The notes under the pieces: generated by a model
Database searches by the model: none
What the model was told of the DNA's origin: nothing
The model's input: the letters and a program-made list of their open reading frames with translations, nothing else
In this document: positions 25,375-32,586 of the stretch, piece after piece
Layout of the letters: the number at the start of each line of letters is the position of its first letter
Numbering within the stretch: position 1 is the first letter of the stretch
Source: Pseudomonadota bacterium
GTDB lineage: Bacteria; Bdellovibrionota_C; UBA2361; OMII01
Reading direction: 5' to 3'
Assembly (NCBI GenBank): GCA_026390555.1
Contig: JAPLFS010000060.1
Location: 1-38,157 of the forward strand
Length of the DNA: 38,157 nt
Position numbers and translations under genes: made by a program

Positions 25375-28300
25375 ATTCCTCCGGTCTAGCCCGCAAACGT
25401 TGCAACGCCGATTCAATCGTCCATACCCCAACAGGCTTATCAACGACCTCGATGCGCTGGGAGGCTGGCATCCTCTCAATCCATTCACGAGCAGGCGATC
25501 CAACTCCCAATATAGCTAGTTCGGAGAAGTCGTTTAAAAGTTGCGTAGCCAGCTTAATAGCCCCTTCGCCAAGATTATCAAGGTCTAGTACCACGAAGCC
25601 CCACCTGGCAGAGTCCTGCTTAAGGATCTCAAGTATCTGAACTCCATCAAAGGCTCCACGCGAGCGATATCCAAGTGATTCAAAAACTGCATTGAAAAAT
25701 GGCTGTACCCCCGACTCTACTCCAAGGAGCAACACTCCACTGCTCGCGCTGCTTCTCTGCTGCTGCGCGTCTGAGCCCAGGTTACTACCGACCTTTACGC
25801 TTAGAATAGGTAGATATACGCTGAAGGTTGTTCCCTCTCCAGGTTTGCTATGCACGGTTATCAGCCCATCGTGCTGCTTAACGATTGAATATGCCGCAGA
25901 AAGACCCAGTCCAGAGCCGCTAAGACCAACACCGGTACCCCGATCAACGTTCTTAGTTGTATAGAAAGGCTCAAAGCAACGCGTCTGCTGCTCGACCGTC
26001 ATACCAACGCCGTTGTCCTTTATATCGAGCCTAAGATACATACCGGGAGCCATTTCAGGTTCTATCTCACCTGAACGCAAGCGCACTTTAATCATAGAAA
26101 CGGTGACGATACCCCGTATCTCTGGTCGCATAGCATCCTTAGCATTAGCGATTAGAGCCGTTATCACCTGTTGAAGCTGCGATGGATCGCCAACAATATC
26201 GGGACATTCCGGATATGGTTCAATCCTGAGACCGTTTTTCTTGCCAAGCAGCGATTCGTAGAGCTGCGTCGACTCCAACACTAAACTGTTGAGTGATATA
26301 TTCTGCTTTAATGGCGGCGCCTGTGTAGAGAAATTTAGAAGCTGCGACACCAGGGTCGAACCCCGTTTAGCAGCGTCCGTAATCATCTTGGTAAACTCTC
26401 CCACCGCCTCTCCCTTAGCGGCCTTAATCTCAATCAACGACACCTGCCCCAGGATCGCCTGCAAGAGATTGTTGAAGTTATGCGCCACACCAGAAGCCAG
26501 CAGCCCCGCCATGCGCATCTTAAGCGACTCAGCCATCTTACTCTCAAAGCGGCGCGCCATAAGAACGGTCGCCATCTCGTTCGCCATACTGACTAGGAGC
26601 TGCAATCGCCCATCCTTGATAAAAAGATTTGGCGCAGAGGGCTCCACTATAAGAACACCAACGATCTGACCAAGCGAAACAAGGGGAATTATTGCTAGGA
26701 GATCGCAGCGCAAGCGCTGCATTAAAGAATTAAACTCAGAGCACTTCATCTGTTGTCCAGCGTGCACTAACACGGGCCGCTGTGTACGTAGAGCTTCATC
26801 TAGAAAATCATGTTGGACCGCGAGCTCTATCTGAACCTGCCGTAACTGTCTCTTTATCCCCGGCCCAAACCCGCCCTGACCTACGATATGAGTTCCCTGC
26901 TCATTCATAGCACCGAACCAGGCGCGCTTTAGTCCGAACTCCTGTTGCAATAGAGGAAATGTGTTCTCTGCTATCTCACGAGCTGAGCGATATTTTGAGA
27001 GCTCATGGCTCAAGCGGTAAAGAGCGCTCAGGGACTCGCTATGCCGACGCTCGCTTGCAAACATCTCAGCCTGTCGCACCGCCAGAGTGATCTGAGCTGC
27101 CGCAGCCTGCACCAATTCATAATCCCTATCGGTATACGCACCCGCCTCGCGCTTAAAGAGCACCAACGCCCCAAAGACCTGCCCCTCCGCCATAAGGGGC
27201 ACAACGATGGTCGAGTGTAGGTTCTCAAGTTTTGCCAACGGAAGATATGCTCGCGGATCCTCCTGTAGGTCCTCAATCGTGAGTCCCTGCGCCCTCTCAA
27301 CAACGTGTCGCAAAATACTGGGCCCCTTCAGCACTGGCTCCATTGCATCTATGTATTTTTCTGAAAGGCCCTGAGTAGCAACTAGCTCAAGTTCACCACC
27401 CTCAGGTTGTATAAAGCAGCCATATCCACAATGAGAATTGGTAGCTCTTAGAACAGCGCGCAACCCTTTTAAGGTAACAACAGCGGGGTCGAGCTGCCCG
27501 CGTAGCGAGTGCGATACCTCAATCAAAGCTTCAAGGCGCCTGTTTTGTGAGATGAGAGCCTCCTGCGCTACGCGCCTCTCGGTAATATCTATGCCAAAAC
27601 CCTCCCAACCAAGGAAGATACCCTGCGACGAAACATTTGGCACCGCACGCAACATCATCCAACGCTGCTCTCCGCTACGCTGGTGAATAATGCAGACCTC
27701 TTCTCTTAGCTCACCACGCTCAATTCTAATATGCTTAATGCGTCTACGTATTCTGGCCCGGTCGCGTGGGGTGATAACCTGATTCCAGATACCAGCGTTT
27801 CTCAACATCTCTGCGGCGCGCACCCCAAGCAGCTGTTCGGTATCACCAAAAACATCCGATATCTGAAATTCAGCATCGGTTATTATAACTATAATGTTGC
27901 CGTACCGCGCCATGCGGCGGTACTGACTGCGTAGGTCATCCTCTGAAAACGCCGCGACCTCCCCCTTCTCTTGTCTCGTGTTTAAGGTAGTGAGCGCCTG
28001 CGACTTTTCGAGTGCAATAAAGGCATCAAACTCATCCTGACTCCAACGATGGTAGGAACGTGTAAAGAAGCACTCGACGACCCCCTCTAGCCTCCCGTTC
28101 ACCGTAAGTGGGAAAATTCCCGCAGAGCGAACCTTGCGCACCGCCAACTCCAGCGCCAGCTCACTTGGAACACGGGCACGTTGCAGGTCGTTAATAACTA
28201 GGGGTAGGTGCCAGGTACGCCCGTTAAAGGATGCCGCATTACCAGAGATGTTAAATATAGGGCCATCTGTATCGGCATCCTGATTGCCTCTAGGAGGAAA

Positions 28301-28471
28301 CTGCCCACAATGAGGCTCGCCATCAACTAACAGGGTTAATAAAACCTGATCACAGCTAAGGGTATGGGCTATCGTCTCAGCCAGATACGAGACAAGCGCC
28401 GTTACTGAGCTATGAGAGCCGCACTCAAATCTTAGTTTTTTAGGATTGGCGTTGTTCGCCTCTTGAGCCAT
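25367..28471 (-). CDS. Hybrid sensor histidine kinase within the T3S operon
   Basis: 1034 aa, no membrane segments. Domains in order: GAF-like (~15-165), PAS (~190-300, ending GFGIDITERR), GAF (~320-470), GAF-like (~485-640), HisKA with phospho-acceptor H664 (GVAHNFNNLL), and HATPase with N776 (NAKDAM), DNGVGM (819-824) and GSGLGLS (852-858). The C-terminal receiver-like domain (~910-1030) has a phospho-acceptor candidate D963 (VVLDLDN) and K1012-P, but lacks the acidic pair at its start, so it may be degenerate. It lies between the two halves of SctU, 71 bp after sctU(N), and overlaps sctU(C) by 8 bp. A cytosolic sensor that tunes secretion is likely; the signal is unknown. Confidence 0.93.
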   Translation of the reverse strand: MAQEANNANPKKLRFECGSHSSVTALVSYLAETIAHTLSCDQVLLTLLVDGEPHCGQFPPRGNQDADTDGPIFNISGNAASFNGRTWHLPLVINDLQRARVPSELALELAVRKVRSAGIFPLTVNGRLEGVVECFFTRSYHRWSQDEFDAFIALEKSQALTTLNTRQEKGEVAAFSEDDLRSQYRRMARYGNIIVIITDAEFQISDVFGDTEQLLGVRAAEMLRNAGIWNQVITPRDRARIRRRIKHIRIERGELREEVCIIHQRSGEQRWMMLRAVPNVSSQGIFLGWEGFGIDITERRVAQEALISQNRRLEALIEVSHSLRGQLDPAVVTLKGLRAVLRATNSHCGYGCFIQPEGGELELVATQGLSEKYIDAMEPVLKGPSILRHVVERAQGLTIEDLQEDPRAYLPLAKLENLHSTIVVPLMAEGQVFGALVLFKREAGAYTDRDYELVQAAAAQITLAVRQAEMFASERRHSESLSALYRLSHELSKYRSAREIAENTFPLLQQEFGLKRAWFGAMNEQGTHIVGQGGFGPGIKRQLRQVQIELAVQHDFLDEALRTQRPVLVHAGQQMKCSEFNSLMQRLRCDLLAIIPLVSLGQIVGVLIVEPSAPNLFIKDGRLQLLVSMANEMATVLMARRFESKMAESLKMRMAGLLASGVAHNFNNLLQAILGQVSLIEIKAAKGEAVGEFTKMITDAAKRGSTLVSQLLNFSTQAPPLKQNISLNSLVLESTQLYESLLGKKNGLRIEPYPECPDIVGDPSQLQQVITALIANAKDAMRPEIRGIVTVSMIKVRLRSGEIEPEMAPGMYLRLDIKDNGVGMTVEQQTRCFEPFYTTKNVDRGTGVGLSGSGLGLSAAYSIVKQHDGLITVHSKPGEGTTFSVYLPILSVKVGSNLGSDAQQQRSSASSGVLLLGVESGVQPFFNAVFESLGYRSRGAFDGVQILEILKQDSARWGFVVLDLDNLGEGAIKLATQLLNDFSELAILGVGSPAREWIERMPASQRIEVVDKPVGVWTIESALQRLRARPEEYD

Positions 28472-28513
28472 TAGAATTCTGCCTACATGCAGTCGCTGAG
28501 CGACCGATACAAC

Positions 28514-28536
28514 ATTGCATATTTAATTGCATATTT
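28514..28536. repeat. AT-rich direct repeat between sctU(N) and the kinase
   Basis: ATTGCATATTT occurs twice, 12 bp apart (28514-28524 and 28526-28536). It lies within the 71-bp gap after the truncated sctU stop and before the kinase start. It could be a binding site or part of a promoter for the kinase, or a scar of the event that split sctU. Confidence 0.55.
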
Positions 28537-28542
28537 CTGGCC

Positions 28543-29322
28543 TTATGGCTTCTCAGGCGCTCTTCGCACCACGATAACCTTCGACCGCTTTACCCGTCGC
28601 TCCAGCTCAGACATAACAAGCACCATGTGCTCATGCCGCCTGGCTGCCTTAACGTGCGGATCCCCCTCGCCCTCTTTGTGCTCCTCTTTCAATTCGTGAA
28701 GACTCATGCGGTTCTGCTTAGAGAACTTCCAACGAGCCATGCTATACGAGATAATTGCAAAAACAATTAGCACGAACCCTCCGCGATATACGAGCGAGTA
28801 TACACTATCACTGAGGGTTGCTATGGCTTGCTCACTCGATAGATCAAAAACGAAGATCGATTGAGCGATCAACGCAAAAAAAATCGGCGCAAACACAAGC
28901 ACTAAAACAATACACCGCAATAATCCGAAAACAGCATCAAGGAGGCTCTGTTTGACCCTCCCAAAATATGCACCCGGCTGACAACGATTAAAACCTTTTA
29001 TGAGTTGCGAGGGCAGAAACAACCCACGCGTCTGTGTAACCTCCGCTACAACAGCCCCTAGCGCCAACGCTGCAACAAGGATTACGATCGATCGCATCCC
29101 GGTCCACAAAGCCTGCTCAAAGGCGACCATGGGCGACCAGAGCTTATAATTCAACCATTGTATCAAGGTTTTATCACCTACCCAAGAAAGACTTAAGGGC
29201 AGAGCAAAGACGGCGATCCAATATGATACGGCCATGCTAACCATTGGACTTTTAACGACTTTTCCATCTTTACGTAGTTTTGCAAGACGCCGCGCCGAGG
29301 GCGGAAACCGTTTTTCGCTCAT
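28543..29322 (-). CDS. sctU: SctU/FlhB export-switch protein, membrane half only
   Basis: 259 aa. The N-terminus (SARRLAKLRKDGKVVKSPMV) has the FlhB/SctU form. Four membrane helices lie at ~28-48, 76-96, 132-155 and 178-197. The cytoplasmic linker (SLHELKEEHKEGEGDPHVKAARR, MSELERRVKRSKVIVV) aligns with SctU up to the strand that normally runs into NPTH. At that point (residues 253-259) it reads RRAPEKP and stops. No NPTH remnant appears in the other frames downstream. The missing ~90-residue cytoplasmic domain is encoded separately at 25105-25374. The start overlaps the sctT stop by 4 bp. Confidence 0.92.
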   Translation of the reverse strand: MSEKRFPPSARRLAKLRKDGKVVKSPMVSMAVSYWIAVFALPLSLSWVGDKTLIQWLNYKLWSPMVAFEQALWTGMRSIVILVAALALGAVVAEVTQTRGLFLPSQLIKGFNRCQPGAYFGRVKQSLLDAVFGLLRCIVLVLVFAPIFFALIAQSIFVFDLSSEQAIATLSDSVYSLVYRGGFVLIVFAIISYSMARWKFSKQNRMSLHELKEEHKEGEGDPHVKAARRHEHMVLVMSELERRVKRSKVIVVRRAPEKP

Positions 29323-30107
29323 GGCGATCCCACAGAACCCGAAGCAGGGAGGCTATTAAGTGCTTTGTCCTCCCTATGAAAAGCGTCCCGTTGGCCCCCA
29401 AGCAATAGCTCGCGCAGGACCGGCTTAGAGAGTCGCTGCGATGAGATCACAAGCAGCGTCAGTAATGAAAAGGTTAATAACGATTTAACTATCGAAGCCA
29501 TCAGCGAAAACTGTATCCCCTTTACCATGCGCGCTGCCAAGGCGGCTACGATATCTGTCATTAGAAACGCTGCGAACCAGAGCGCAGATATTCCGAGCAC
29601 CACACCGATTAGCGAAAGCCCCCGACTTAGCACATCAGCCGCACACTCAATTCCGGAGAGCGGCGCTCCCAGCGGAATCATTGTATAGCTCTGCACCAAC
29701 TGCTCTACGCTCAACTCAAGAGCGCCCAGATGAAGTGCGATTGCAGCTATAGCGCTCCTACAAACAACTGCCAGATCTGACACGGCCTGTCCATTAAGCG
29801 GATCGACGACCGAGCCGATCGTTTGCCCACGGGCGGTATCGAGCAACTCACCAAACATCTCTCCGACATCAGCAACAAAGCGCAGCGGCGCCCCAAGCAG
29901 AATACCAACAATAAACTCCCACGCGTAAGAAAGGTGCGAGATCTCGTGCTCGATCTCAACCGATGGCAGTATCGCCCAAGCGCAGCCAACCGCGAGAAAT
30001 ATTCTGGGCAGCGATTGAATCGTCTCTCCGAACGGAAGGCATACGATCAAACCAAAGCATCTAGCAGCTACGGCAAAAAGGGCTGGATATGTAGCCTCAT
30101 CCATCAC
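29319..30107 (-). CDS. sctT: T3S export-gate protein SctT (FliR family)
   Basis: 262 aa, polytopic. Family features include VAARCFGLIVCLPFGE at the N-terminus, EFIVGILLGAPLRF, GELLDTARGQTIGSVVDPLNGQ and the C-terminal VAALAARMVKGIQFSLMAS block. SctT forms the export-gate complex with SctR and SctS in the inner membrane. A Ser/Gly-rich tail (~20 residues) follows the last helix. It overlaps sctS and sctU(N) by 4 bp each, so these are made together. Confidence 0.92.
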   Translation of the reverse strand: MMDEATYPALFAVAARCFGLIVCLPFGETIQSLPRIFLAVGCAWAILPSVEIEHEISHLSYAWEFIVGILLGAPLRFVADVGEMFGELLDTARGQTIGSVVDPLNGQAVSDLAVVCRSAIAAIALHLGALELSVEQLVQSYTMIPLGAPLSGIECAADVLSRGLSLIGVVLGISALWFAAFLMTDIVAALAARMVKGIQFSLMASIVKSLLTFSLLTLLVISSQRLSKPVLRELLLGGQRDAFHREDKALNSLPASGSVGSP

Positions 30108-30367
30108 AGGCGCGTATCTCCTACATGCTCAACTGAGGTTAGGATCATAACGAAGAGGCTTTGCACCTCAGAAAATGCAAGCTGCCCACCCACTACAACA
30201 AGGAGGGCAAACAGGCCGATACGTGCTAGATGCAAAATGCTCTGCTCCTGCACCTGCATGGCGGCCTGCAGCAGCGATACAAGCCCGCATCCAAGCGCTA
30301 TTACAGCCAGCGGAATAACGGAGAGCTGCAACATCAAAACGAGCGCATGTTGAACGATTGCATACAT
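30104..30367 (-). CDS. sctS: T3S export-gate protein SctS (FliQ family)
   Basis: 87 aa with two long hydrophobic hairpin helices (~8-34 and ~49-74) joined by MQVQEQSILHLARIG, which matches the Q-x-Q-E-x-T/S-L loop of FliQ/SctS. Size and position between sctR and sctT are standard. A 4-bp overlap with sctT and an 11-bp gap to sctR place it in the same transcript. Confidence 0.93.
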   Translation of the reverse strand: MYAIVQHALVLMLQLSVIPLAVIALGCGLVSLLQAAMQVQEQSILHLARIGLFALLVVVGGQLAFSEVQSLFVMILTSVEHVGDTRL

Positions 30368-30378
30368 AGTAGCTACCC

Positions 30379-31038
30379 TTATTGATATGCTCGGATCAGG
30401 CTCTGCGCCAGCAAAAGCCAGCCATCAGATGAAACAAAAAGCAGCAGTTTAAGGGGAAGGCTTACGATAACCGGGCTCATCATCGTTAGCCCCATACCAA
30501 CTAGGATATTTGCCACGATCAGATCGATTACAAAGAAAGGGATCAGAAGAAAGAACGCTATCGTAAAGCCCTTCTTGATCTCAGAGAGGGTAAATGCGGC
30601 CACTATCGTTACAAGCCCGGGCTCCTGATTATCAACCTGCGCCTCATCACCCTCAAGCTTTCCGTTAGCCAAGCGCTTAAAGATCGCAAGCTCACGCTCC
30701 CCGCTGTGTTTAAGCAGGAACTCACGCCAGGGGGTAATGATGTCACGACCTCGCTCCATTAGCCCCGCCAGCGGTTGCGCTGCTAGCTGCTCTATCTTTA
30801 CACCAGCTAGTCGCTCCATCGTTCCGGTCAACACCGGCTGCATAACAACCAACGACATAATTAACGAGAGCGCCATAACGAGTGAGGTGCTTGGTGCCTG
30901 CTGCGTGCCGAATCCGCTACGAAGCAGACTAAGCACGATTGTAAACTTAAGGTAACAGGTGCCCACCCCGATCAGGAGCGGCACGAGCGCTATTGCAAGT
31001 GATGCTATCAGCAGGGTTTCAGGCGATATAGCTTTCAT
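30379..31038 (-). CDS. sctR: T3S export-gate protein SctR (FliP family)
   Basis: 219 aa from the chosen start. It has several membrane helices and clear family motifs: GTCYLKFTIVLSLLRSGFGTQQAPST near the N-terminus, FTLSEIKKGFTIAFFLLIPFFVIDLIVANILVGMGLTMMSPV in the middle, and SDGWLLLAQSLIRAY at the end. SctR assembles as a pentamer at the gate core. I chose the ATG at 31038 because GGGAGG lies 6 nt upstream; longer in-frame starts at 31044 and 31077 are possible. The gene overlaps the end of the SctO/P-like gene by 20 bp. No fliO-like gene is present, in keeping with an injectisome. Confidence 0.93.
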   Translation of the reverse strand: MKAISPETLLIASLAIALVPLLIGVGTCYLKFTIVLSLLRSGFGTQQAPSTSLVMALSLIMSLVVMQPVLTGTMERLAGVKIEQLAAQPLAGLMERGRDIITPWREFLLKHSGERELAIFKRLANGKLEGDEAQVDNQEPGLVTIVAAFTLSEIKKGFTIAFFLLIPFFVIDLIVANILVGMGLTMMSPVIVSLPLKLLLFVSSDGWLLLAQSLIRAYQ

Positions 31039-32125
31039 CGTCATCCTCCCTAATTTGCCCCCTGCGGTTGCGTGCAAGACCCTGCGCTATCCCCTCTGAA
31101 CCGACCTCTCCACGCTGAACGGTGAGTGAGGTGACCTTAAAGCCGCTGGCCTGTAAGCGCTGCATGATTAGAGAGCGTTCCCGCAGCACCTGAAACGAGA
31201 GATCCATACTGCTAACGTTGAGAACGACCTGCATGCCACCCTCCTTAGCCTTAACGAGGGTCACCCCAACAGGCGCACGCATAGCTCCAAACGTGCACTC
31301 AAAACTTAGACTAGGCTGACCACCAACCTGGGCTAGCTGCGCATTGTGAATCGAGTAGGTATTATTAATAGCCTGCGTCGAAGCTACTCCATCCTGAACC
31401 TTACCAACCTCGTGACTATATATATGTGTCGCTGGCTGGTTTGCGAGAATAGGGCTTGGGAGCGTTTGAATAGGCAGTGCTTTTGGCATCGGCGTTGGCA
31501 CCCCCTCACCCACAAATTTCTGCGCCAGATTAAGCTGCGCCAGATTCACTGCTGCCTGGCTGCGAAGACCCTCTACTAAATTAACCGTTACAGCTTGCCC
31601 AGCTCCCTGCCAAGGTTGCTGCCCAACTCTAGGCGGCGCGGTTGTAACAGGAGCCTCCCCACTACCACCCTGTAAGGAGCGCCCCACCCTTGTGCGTAGG
31701 AACGTGCTCAGTTCATTCAACTCCTCGCTACTTCGCCCCTCGCGTAGCGCTCCAGCCTTACGCCGTTCAACCTTCATCATCCCGTGACAGGTATCAACCA
31801 TCGCCTCACAGCGCACCGTACGGGTGCTACTCTCCTGTACTACAGTACGTGCAAGCTTATGTTGATCGATGGCGTCTTTAAGCTCTCGGTGCGCATGCGT
31901 TATGCGGAGATCTACCCTATTTGGAGATGGCAGAGCTGCGGATGAGCCTAGCTCACGCCTCTCTGCTGCTCGCGACACCTCGCGCCAGAATAGCTGCTCC
32001 TTCTCCTTCACCAGATCTTTACAGGCGAGCTCATGCTTACGCACATGACCGAGCTGCTGTACCTCGCGTTGGTACTCCCCCTCAGCTCGACCGGTCTTAG
32101 CTCGTAGAATCCCACCCTCTAGCAT
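31019..32125 (-). CDS. sctP: Putative SctO-SctP fusion (stalk plus needle-length ruler)
   Basis: 368 aa. Residues ~1-145 are highly charged and helical (GEYQREVQQLGHVRKHELACKDLVKEKEQLFW, RELKDAIDQHKLARTVVQESS), like the SctO/FliJ coiled coil. Residues ~150-260 are Gln/Pro/Ala-rich linker. Residues ~265-345 form a compact alpha/beta region (SLSFECTFGAMRAPVGVTLVKAKEGGMQVVLNV, IMQRLQASGFKVTSLTVQRG), like the substrate-switch domain of SctP/FliK. In many systems sctO and sctP are adjacent genes just before sctQ/sctR, so a fusion fits this slot. Similarity is structural by eye, so this could instead be a SctP with a helical N-terminus. Confidence 0.62.
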   Translation of the reverse strand: MLEGGILRAKTGRAEGEYQREVQQLGHVRKHELACKDLVKEKEQLFWREVSRAAERRELGSSAALPSPNRVDLRITHAHRELKDAIDQHKLARTVVQESSTRTVRCEAMVDTCHGMMKVERRKAGALREGRSSEELNELSTFLRTRVGRSLQGGSGEAPVTTAPPRVGQQPWQGAGQAVTVNLVEGLRSQAAVNLAQLNLAQKFVGEGVPTPMPKALPIQTLPSPILANQPATHIYSHEVGKVQDGVASTQAINNTYSIHNAQLAQVGGQPSLSFECTFGAMRAPVGVTLVKAKEGGMQVVLNVSSMDLSFQVLRERSLIMQRLQASGFKVTSLTVQRGEVGSEGIAQGLARNRRGQIREDDDESYIA

Positions 32126-32133
32126 TACTAAAC

Positions 32134-32451
32134 CTATTGTGTCTGTTGAAGTTTTCGAATCGAGGCAACGCCACTCTCTGAGACCTTAGATACCAGCTCT
32201 ACCTTGAGCTGGTAGTGGCTTACGTCCATCTGAAGCTTAATCATCTCTTCTAGCTGCTTTGCCTGAACGTGCGCAGTATTACCTGCTGACGAAGGGTGCA
32301 GGCTAAGTTTAGAGATGCGAGACATTACGTCCTGCCAACCGCCCCCCGCTCCAATGCCGCCAAGCCCCATAGAAGGCGCAGGAGTGCTGGCATTTATTAC
32401 CGTTGTTGGTTCTAAACTTATCGGTGGAGGGCCTATCGGTGAGATCTTCAT
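32134..32451 (-). CDS. sctI: T3S inner-rod protein SctI-like
   Basis: 105 aa. The C-terminal half (EEMIKLQMDVSHYQLKVELVSKVSESGVASIRKLQQTQ) matches the polymerising helix of YscI/PrgJ inner-rod proteins, with the Q-x-D-x-x-x-Y-x-L-x-V-x-L-x-S-K-V pattern. The N-terminal half is Pro/Gly/Ser-rich and lacks a signal peptide, as expected for a T3S substrate. It is the first gene of the operon, 8 bp before the SctO/P-like gene. Its presence argues for a non-flagellar injectisome. Confidence 0.82.
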   Translation of the reverse strand: MKISPIGPPPISLEPTTVINASTPAPSMGLGGIGAGGGWQDVMSRISKLSLHPSSAGNTAHVQAKQLEEMIKLQMDVSHYQLKVELVSKVSESGVASIRKLQQTQ

Positions 32452-32586
32452 AAGGGTGCTGTAGTTACGAAGTTACTGGGTTCTTAATCGCTCGCTTAGA
32501 TAAAAAGTTGCGGCTACCTGCTTAGATTTATCTCTCCGTACGAAAAACTCTTTTCTTAAGGCACCTTAGCGAGTATTTTAGATGTA
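32452..32586. promoter_or_regulatory. Divergent promoter region, T3S operon versus proline operon
   Basis: The 135-bp gap must hold start signals for sctI (minus) and the proline dehydrogenase gene (plus). It is AT-rich towards the right half. I could not identify confident -35/-10 pairs or sigma-54 sites, and no strong ribosome site precedes either ATG. Confidence 0.4.

Noticed and set aside
25375-25503. Longer N-terminus for the SctU C-terminal gene
   Set aside because: The extra 43 codons overlap the kinase end, are Cys/Arg-rich, and do not resemble SctU. The ATG at 25374 has GGAGG and the overlap typical of coupled genes.
28487-28560. Frameshift hiding the NPTH domain right after sctU(N)
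   Set aside because: All frames just downstream of the stop were read on the minus strand; none encodes NPTH or a SctU-like continuation before the kinase begins. The domain is present elsewhere as its own gene.
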